Below, piece after piece: positions 30,157 through 36,172 of a stretch of DNA of 36,172 nt. Numbering within the stretch: the stretch's first letter is position 1; every line of letters begins with the position of its first letter. The stretch covers positions 1 through 36,172 of the IMG/VR virus record IMGVR_UViG_3300024518_004941; one strand, 5' to 3'. The notes beneath the pieces were generated by a model. That model was not told where the DNA came from. It made no database searches and saw only the letters and a program-made list of their open reading frames with translations. Source of the DNA: a virus. Position numbers and translations under genes: made by a program.

Positions 30157-32727
30157 ATGAGACTCAATTTTCGTCAGGGCATCGTAAATCACCAAGCTGG
30201 TGGATTCTTGCTACTAAACGCAGGTGATATAGATTTGCTGGCAGATAATGTTTCTGTCACATTAACTATCGCCGACCAAGATAGTAATTACACACATGCT
30301 GAAGATGTTACAGTTACTGGCGCATTTGCTGGTCCATTTGTACCTGCTACAGACTATTGGTTATTTTGGGACTTTGATACATTAAATTTCACACGTACGT
30401 TTGGTGTAACAACTCTTGAGCCATTAGAACAACCAACAATCCCACCTGTCATCGCAAATGGCCAAATGTGGTTTGATACAACCAACAATGAAATGTTTAT
30501 TAAAACTATTGGTGGATTTACTAAAGTATTTCGTGTAATTGCAGCTCGACTCAACTCTGGTGTATTCTTTAGTCACAGCCAAGATGCACCTCTGTTCACA
30601 GGTACACAAATTGGTAACACAACTTCAATACGTTCAGGTCGAATCTTATTCACAGAATTTGGAAATACAATTCGCCGCGACGATGGAACATTCTTTACAA
30701 CAGAAGATGAATTCTTTACCAACCAATCACAAGTAGCAGCTATACGACTAGAAGCAAACGTGTCACGTGCTAAGTGTGTTGAACCAGCTCTTGCTGCATT
30801 TTCAATTGTTGCATATACTGGTGATGGAGAAATTGGAACAGCTCAATATGATGATACAGGTAGCACAGTTATCGCTATACTTACCGAAGATCTTATTGAT
30901 CAGCAGGTCGGATCAGTTCTAATACAAGGCACACTTATAGATCCAGCAGCAGATTATTCAGCACTTGGTGTTGGTACACCTCTATTTGTTAGCAATGGTG
31001 GATTAACTTCAACCGATCCTCACGTCTCAGATTCAATAACGTTTCCAACTGCTCAGGTTCCTGTTGCAAGAGTATTATCTCGCGACACTATTATATTTGA
31101 ACAAGGTTTAGGTGGTGTTGGACCTAGAGGTCCAGTCGGTTTCTTCACAGACGTTCCTCCAGCAGGTTTATCGTTTGTTGGTGGTGTAACTCTTTCATCT
31201 CCTTCAGCAACTCCATTAGCACCAGTTGTCGTTGAAACAAGTGATCCTCGTTTAGCGGGTAGTCCATTCGCTTCTCTTTCTCACGTTCACCCTGGAACAG
31301 ATATATCATTCATACCATCTGGCGGTCTTGTTGCTACAAATGCCCAAGATGCACTAACCGAATTAGAAGTTGAAAAACTTCCAATCGCTGGTGGAACAAT
31401 GACAGGCACATTGGTGCTAAATTCTGATCCAACAGTCGCACTTGAAGCAGCAACGAAATCATATGTCGACGCTAGAGTTTTCGGACTTACATGGTTAGGA
31501 CCAATATCTTTTGCAAATCTAATTGATGATACGATAAATGATCCACCTGCTGCTGCAGTATCTGATGTTTATATTGTTGGACCTGCACCTACAGGTGTTT
31601 GGGTTGGTTTGGCAGGGCGCGTTGTTCAATGGAACGGCTTAACGTGGAATGATCTTGGATTACTTTCATCTTACGCTGCAGGCACACGATTCGGTATCTC
31701 TATGGAATCAGGTACAGCTGCAGGTGGAACATTTGTAGGTAAGGAAGATTTCATTTTTGAATTGTTAGCACCTGGTGTTCCAACTTGGGATGCTGGTACT
31801 GCTCCAGTTCATCAAACTGCAGCCCTTGTTAATAATTCTGCATCTTTGCATGCTTTTCACACTTACGTGTATGATGGTGTTACAAATTTTGCTTGGGTAG
31901 AAATTGGTGGAGCTCAACCAATAACAGTTGATGGAACAACCATTATTCAAGTTGGTAATATTATAAGCACTAAAACTTTTGCAGCAGGTGGTGTCGTTGA
32001 TGCAACGACATATCGAGGACTGGATCTTGACCTCGTATATTCTGCTATCGGTCACGGCCACGCAGGATCAGCAATTACCATAACAACTCCTTTCATTGGA
32101 ACAGATTTTGGAACAACAGCAATAGTCAATGACGATCGTTTGGTTGCTGGTACAATTGATGTTGCGGTTCAAGAGTTGTTTAATAAGAAGGCTAACAAAG
32201 AACCGCGATACACAAACTTTGCAGATCTACCAACAGCATCAAACGTTGAGGGTATGGTGGCTGAGGTAACTACTGATGGGGTATTGTATGTATCACGTGG
32301 TGGTTCGTGGGTTGCAATCTCAGTTAATGATGGGACAACTCAAAATCATGATCACACCATACCTTACGATCTTGCTTTCTTCTCTGGTGGTACTGCAGGT
32401 TCAACAACTGATGTTGTTGTAGGAATGGTATCTATTTCGAGAACTATGTCTATTGCTACTGGTGTAACAAATGGGTTTGGTCGAGCGCTTGTCGCTCCTT
32501 TGGTTGCAACAACATTTTTCCTTCACAAGAATGGTGTCCAAGTTGGAACCGTAGTATTCGATCCAACCGTTTCTGGTGGTTTAATTCCAACTATCACTAT
32601 CCCAGGGTTGATCAGTTTGGTTGCTGGAGATTATATGCAGCTAGTGGCACCAACCATTGCTGAGACTACAATACAAGATATTTCTGTCACAATTATTGCT
32701 TGTTCAAGTATTGGAACGTGCCCTTAA
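30157..32727 (+). CDS. Large tail fibre protein, 856 aa
   Basis: After a ~100-residue N-terminal domain comes a WFD unit (GQMWFDTTNNEMF) like those in the neck protein. A peptidase-free beta region follows with GVGPRGPVG. Residues ~410-430 carry the widespread fibre motif MTGTLVLNSDPTVALEAATK followed by SYVD. Two W-x-W style motifs (VVQWNGLTWND; YVSRGGSWVAI) occur later. Three His pairs (SHVHPG, GHGHAG, NHDHTI) recall the HxH metal sites that hold trimeric fibre tips in T4 gp37-type proteins. It is probably a main host-recognition fibre. TAGGGA precedes the ATG. The next gene follows after 12 bases. Confidence 0.83.
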   Translation: MRLNFRQGIVNHQAGGFLLLNAGDIDLLADNVSVTLTIADQDSNYTHAEDVTVTGAFAGPFVPATDYWLFWDFDTLNFTRTFGVTTLEPLEQPTIPPVIANGQMWFDTTNNEMFIKTIGGFTKVFRVIAARLNSGVFFSHSQDAPLFTGTQIGNTTSIRSGRILFTEFGNTIRRDDGTFFTTEDEFFTNQSQVAAIRLEANVSRAKCVEPALAAFSIVAYTGDGEIGTAQYDDTGSTVIAILTEDLIDQQVGSVLIQGTLIDPAADYSALGVGTPLFVSNGGLTSTDPHVSDSITFPTAQVPVARVLSRDTIIFEQGLGGVGPRGPVGFFTDVPPAGLSFVGGVTLSSPSATPLAPVVVETSDPRLAGSPFASLSHVHPGTDISFIPSGGLVATNAQDALTELEVEKLPIAGGTMTGTLVLNSDPTVALEAATKSYVDARVFGLTWLGPISFANLIDDTINDPPAAAVSDVYIVGPAPTGVWVGLAGRVVQWNGLTWNDLGLLSSYAAGTRFGISMESGTAAGGTFVGKEDFIFELLAPGVPTWDAGTAPVHQTAALVNNSASLHAFHTYVYDGVTNFAWVEIGGAQPITVDGTTIIQVGNIISTKTFAAGGVVDATTYRGLDLDLVYSAIGHGHAGSAITITTPFIGTDFGTTAIVNDDRLVAGTIDVAVQELFNKKANKEPRYTNFADLPTASNVEGMVAEVTTDGVLYVSRGGSWVAISVNDGTTQNHDHTIPYDLAFFSGGTAGSTTDVVVGMVSISRTMSIATGVTNGFGRALVAPLVATTFFLHKNGVQVGTVVFDPTVSGGLIPTITIPGLISLVAGDYMQLVAPTIAETTIQDISVTIIACSSIGTCP

Positions 32728-32739
32728 TGGAGTAGACTA

Positions 32740-33780
32740 ATGCCTTTTCAGGTATCATTTAGTACAAAAACTACACCTCAAGGAATCATCACCTCCTTCA
32801 CCGCTGGTGAAGATCAGGTTGTAGTTTGTGACACAGCAGTAAACCTAGAAGCGACCGTAGTTGGTGATCTTACGGGTCATACTATCATATGGGAACAAAT
32901 ATCTGGTGTTGCAGTTACCTTTACAACACCTCTTGATCAATTTGCTATATCGTACACAACAGCAAATTTCCAAGACAAAACATTCCGCTTCACAATTGAC
33001 AAAGGAACTGGCAATGAACAATTTGATGACGTTATCATGTTTTCAACTCCAACGTATCCTTATTTTGGTGGCGCTCCTGATCAAAACTGTTTGATCAATT
33101 TTGGTGCAACGTTGCGTGGTGATGCACCCTTCCTAGAAATTCGTGTCAAGATACCAACCATATTCAGTGACACAATAGCTCACGAATGTGGCACGAACAC
33201 AAAACCGGAATTGTTTTGGTCTGAACCTGATAATGCAGAATTTCTTGTTCAATACGTAGTCCAGCAAAGATCTGTCGCAGGACCGTTTACTGATGAAGCC
33301 ATAATTCCCGCTTCGTCAGCTCGAACACATGTGCCGCTAGTGGTTGGTGCAACATATAGAGTTGTTGCAGTTTTCTTAGAAGGTAATAGTTCATTCAATA
33401 GCGTACCTTCAAATACAATATTTCAAGATGGATTGTTTGGCGATACAGTATCGACAAATGGATCCGGAATAGTGCTCGATCAAGCTATCCAATTTTTCGC
33501 ATCACGAAATAAACTTAATTCACAGAAAATTTTAACATATAACATAAATTTGATTACGTTATTGAATTGTGCTCCAGACGCACCAGATGATTTTACTCTT
33601 GGACAAACAATAAAACCAAAACACATTAGTATAACTTTCAACTTTAATCCATTAACTTTGGAAACATGTCCACCCGACGCACCAGATGATTTTACTCTTG
33701 GACAATCGGAACTAATATCGCACATTAGAATTCCAACCTATACTGTTTTAGATCTTCACGGTGGCGACATTGGTGGGTAA
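32740..33780 (+). CDS. Probable virion protein with Ig/FnIII-like domains, 346 aa
   Basis: Residues ~25-105 have a PKD/Ig-like pattern (CDTAVNLEATVVGDLTG, HTIIWEQISG, YTTANFQDKTFRFTI). Residues ~150-225 have an FnIII-like one (PELFWSEPDNAEFLVQYVVQ, YRVVAVFLEGNS). The C-terminal ~65 residues hold two 33-residue repeats with C-x-PDAPDDFTLGQ at their core, backed by a perfect 30-base DNA repeat. It follows the 856-aa fibre by 12 bases, with TGGAG as ribosome site and no separate promoter. It may be a fibre partner or connector. No specific family is assigned. Confidence 0.72.
   Translation: MPFQVSFSTKTTPQGIITSFTAGEDQVVVCDTAVNLEATVVGDLTGHTIIWEQISGVAVTFTTPLDQFAISYTTANFQDKTFRFTIDKGTGNEQFDDVIMFSTPTYPYFGGAPDQNCLINFGATLRGDAPFLEIRVKIPTIFSDTIAHECGTNTKPELFWSEPDNAEFLVQYVVQQRSVAGPFTDEAIIPASSARTHVPLVVGATYRVVAVFLEGNSSFNSVPSNTIFQDGLFGDTVSTNGSGIVLDQAIQFFASRNKLNSQKILTYNINLITLLNCAPDAPDDFTLGQTIKPKHISITFNFNPLTLETCPPDAPDDFTLGQSELISHIRIPTYTVLDLHGGDIGG
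33577..33705 (+). repeat. Perfect 30-base repeat, two copies 99 bp apart
   Basis: Positions 33577-33606 and 33676-33705 are identical over 30 bases, encoding the DAPDDFTLGQ core twice. The 99-base spacing equals 33 codons. Confidence 0.95.
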
Positions 33781-33781
33781 T

Positions 33782-33789
33782 GATAAATA
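33782..33789 (+). promoter_or_regulatory. T4-type late promoter (GATAAATA)
   Basis: The box begins one base after the previous stop and ends 28 bases before ATG 33818. Confidence 0.75.
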
Positions 33790-33817
33790 GAATATTAGAC
33801 AACAGGAATATAAAATC

Positions 33818-36172
33818 ATGACACTATCGATGCAATATCCATCTCTTGAAGGTGAAGTAACACTTACACTTCGTGACAAAGATACTTTGAAAGTTAAACA
33901 AGTAATTAAGCAAAAGAATGCTATAACAAAATGGGGCATTGACTCTATAATGTCTGTAACTCCAAACTCGTGGCTCGGTGGGACGGAGCAGGGTAAATTT
34001 ATTCAGATTAGTGAACGTGTTACCAGCACAGGATATATTGCCGGATCTGGTGTGAAGGGACAACAATTTAATTCAGACGACGACGCCGAAGACTCTGAAG
34101 AATCTCCGTGGACATTTACAGAAGGATCTCCTGATTTTGCACAAAAAACGGGGCGATTTCTAGCACCAGCAACAGATAGAACAATCAATACAATTTATCT
34201 AACGGGTGCAATTCAGCTATTGTCTAATCCAAACACTTTCTCCATAGCTTCGTTGTCAACACCGTGTATTCAAACAACTACTGAAGTGCTTGATATTACG
34301 TACCGAATTCAATTCTTTTATCAAGCCGCATTAGTAGGAGCAATTCCTGTAGCATTCGATTTCGGTGAAATGGTCGCTAGAAAGCTGACGGGTCAGGTGC
34401 CTGCCAATGAGCAACTAGGTGGATTCCCTTATTTACAGTTTGCTATGGCGTGTTCTGGACCACCCGATGGTGACTTGTATCAAGGAATGACTACTCAACG
34501 AAACAACATAAACGGCGGCGCTGCGTCTGATGGTGGTGGTACACTGATAAAATCTCATGGTAAAGTAGCATTTAACCAATCTCATACAATCTCTGAGAAC
34601 ATCGGCCGTGTTTTCAAAACTATAGGATATGGTACCACTGATAACTTCGGTAACGACTATATGGATTCGACTTTCGCGGGCCTAGCATCACAGATTAATG
34701 GTAGTGGTAATCGTTCAACCGTATGGGCACCAATTGCACCAGATTCATTTGTAAACAAACCAGTTCAAACAATTCACAATCATTCAGCTGCGGCTACTAG
34801 TTGGGGACTGGATGTTGATAATTTAGCAACAAGTCAAGGAACACTAACGGTTGATGGTTCATCATGGACTGATAGCGGTTTCCCAGAATTTTATAGAATT
34901 GATCACACGTTAACAGGACAAACTGGTATATCACGTTATGCTTTCAGAAAACGTCATACTTTAGGACTTAACGGTAACGAATATTCTCCACAACAACTCC
35001 AATCACAGATTCACCAACTGTGGGAAATGAAAGCTGCTGCTCCAGACGGAATTTTATATCAAACTGTTGTTGATGGTCACGGACTCAAACAACGATATAA
35101 AATAGCAGAGTATGATGAAACAACTTTTATGAACTGGGATTATACCGGTGTAACTCTCTGCAATATAAACTCAAGCGTAGTTGTGAATTTTGATTCAACC
35201 ACTACACCAGCTCTTCCAGTTACCGACGTTCGTCAATTAGCAGCAGATAGTGCAGGTAATCTTTGGGTAGCTTGTGGTGCGACGGGGTTATATCGTATTT
35301 CAGATCCATTTGGATCACCAGTTGTTACAAAGATGACAGTTGCAACAAACACAATTGTTGCTGGTGGTGAAGATAATGCATATGCTGTTGCTGTTGGCTT
35401 CGGTGGCGATGTTTTTGCCTTAGTTAACAATGGACTGATTTCAACTGCAAATCCAACTGCTGCGACACCATTATTCTCAACTGAAACGTTTACTTTTACA
35501 GGCATTTCAGATGCGAATTGGTCTCGTGTTATATACATGCGAATTGATGCGGATCACCCAGATTTCCAATTAGGATTAGCTGCAAACCTAACAGACATAC
35601 TAGACACAGTAACAGTGGTGTGGTGGGACAACACAGCAGGACCAGGCATCACCGGTCCAGTACAGTCGGGAGCAACGGGCGAGAACTTGGGCGATCTGAC
35701 AGGCGGCCTATTCGAGTGTTCAGCTAGAGGTGGATACTGGACTCGTGTGGGACCAAATTATACTGGTGATCACATACAAAATCTAACTTGGGGCACAGCG
35801 ACCGTTACCGATATTGGTGCCGACACATATGGTCGTGGTCGTCCTGCATTCTTCTACGATTATTATGATACTCCATATACAATTGCAGGTGGTAACGATG
35901 CACCGTCTGTTTACAGTCATAGAGATAAAAAATACAGTTTCCAACCCGCAGATCCGTTTTGGCAGCCAAGCTCATCGCGTCGAGGTTTTGGTCCGTCTCT
36001 TCAAACAGGCCGTGGTAAAGGATTCATGATGGAATGCGCCAATCAGCAGTCTGTAACTGGTACAATGGCAAGTACAGCTCATCCTAATCGAATATGGCCT
36101 GTCTGTCCTACTAATTATTTAGATACGCTTAACGGTCAACATTCTCCATTGGAAGAAATAGTTTGGGATCGT
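33818..36172 (+). CDS. Large structural protein, cut by the window end (785 codons seen)
   Basis: The frame opens at ATG 33818 (AGGAA nine bases upstream, late box before that) and has no stop through the last base, so at least 785 residues are encoded. The N-terminus (MTLSMQYPSLEGEVTLTLRD) looks like a small beta domain. An acidic loop (NSDDDAEDSEES) lies near residue 90. Residues ~465-550 have a propeller-like rhythm (DSAGNLWVACGATGLYRIS, AGGEDNAYAVAVGFGGDVFAL). The region after ~570 is Gly/Trp/Tyr-rich and beta-like. I recognise no family. Its position after the fibre genes, with a dedicated late promoter, suggests a large virion or tail-tip protein. Confidence 0.82.
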   Translation, partial: MTLSMQYPSLEGEVTLTLRDKDTLKVKQVIKQKNAITKWGIDSIMSVTPNSWLGGTEQGKFIQISERVTSTGYIAGSGVKGQQFNSDDDAEDSEESPWTFTEGSPDFAQKTGRFLAPATDRTINTIYLTGAIQLLSNPNTFSIASLSTPCIQTTTEVLDITYRIQFFYQAALVGAIPVAFDFGEMVARKLTGQVPANEQLGGFPYLQFAMACSGPPDGDLYQGMTTQRNNINGGAASDGGGTLIKSHGKVAFNQSHTISENIGRVFKTIGYGTTDNFGNDYMDSTFAGLASQINGSGNRSTVWAPIAPDSFVNKPVQTIHNHSAAATSWGLDVDNLATSQGTLTVDGSSWTDSGFPEFYRIDHTLTGQTGISRYAFRKRHTLGLNGNEYSPQQLQSQIHQLWEMKAAAPDGILYQTVVDGHGLKQRYKIAEYDETTFMNWDYTGVTLCNINSSVVVNFDSTTTPALPVTDVRQLAADSAGNLWVACGATGLYRISDPFGSPVVTKMTVATNTIVAGGEDNAYAVAVGFGGDVFALVNNGLISTANPTAATPLFSTETFTFTGISDANWSRVIYMRIDADHPDFQLGLAANLTDILDTVTVVWWDNTAGPGITGPVQSGATGENLGDLTGGLFECSARGGYWTRVGPNYTGDHIQNLTWGTATVTDIGADTYGRGRPAFFYDYYDTPYTIAGGNDAPSVYSHRDKKYSFQPADPFWQPSSSRRGFGPSLQTGRGKGFMMECANQQSVTGTMASTAHPNRIWPVCPTNYLDTLNGQHSPLEEIVWDR

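Overview
The window is a stretch of a lytic, contractile-tailed phage of the T4-like group, most like the marine or environmental T4-like phages. Two lines of evidence support this. First, recognisable T4-type virion and packaging genes run in one direction: neck gp13 and gp14, tail terminator gp15, sheath gp18, tube gp19, a tube-initiator-like protein, gp4, and terminase gp16 and gp17. Second, fifteen copies of an [T/C/G]ATAAATA box each sit just upstream of a gene, which is the T4-type (gp55-dependent) late promoter in the degenerate form known from marine T4-like phages. I saw no tRNA, integrase, attachment site or CRISPR array. The host cannot be named from the sequence.

Layout. (1) 1-7449: after a UUCG terminator come two unidentified genes, a giant gp13-like neck protein, three tiny overlapping genes, an enlarged gp14-like neck protein and gp15. 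(2) 7450-14264: gp18, gp19, an internal terminator plus new late promoter, then the gp54/gp19-like protein, gp4, gp16 and gp17. (3) 14265-17831: a probable sigma70-type early promoter followed by a compact three-gene non-structural unit. It encodes a zinc-ribbon/OB-like protein, an HD-phosphoesterase/polynucleotide-kinase fusion (HD-Pnk type) and a secreted HtrA-like serine protease. (4) 17833-21636: a minus-strand late block with a SWIM zinc-finger protein, a lysine-rich low-complexity protein, two probable virion proteins and an HNH endonuclease. (5) 21671-36172: plus-strand late genes for a series of mosaic adhesin or fibre proteins, ending in a large gene cut by the window edge.

How the genes fit together. 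The late genes build the neck and tail and package DNA. The fibre region holds at least five proteins made by shuffling a few N-terminal and C-terminal modules. Both neck proteins carry large extra domains that look adhesive: about ten WFD repeats in gp13 and a discoidin-like domain in gp14. The neck may therefore be decorated with binding modules. The early-type unit is the best candidate for a less described host-interaction system, combining nucleic-acid end repair with an exported protease.

The window is almost fully coding. The longest gap is about 110 bases, and each of the larger gaps holds a promoter, a terminator or both.
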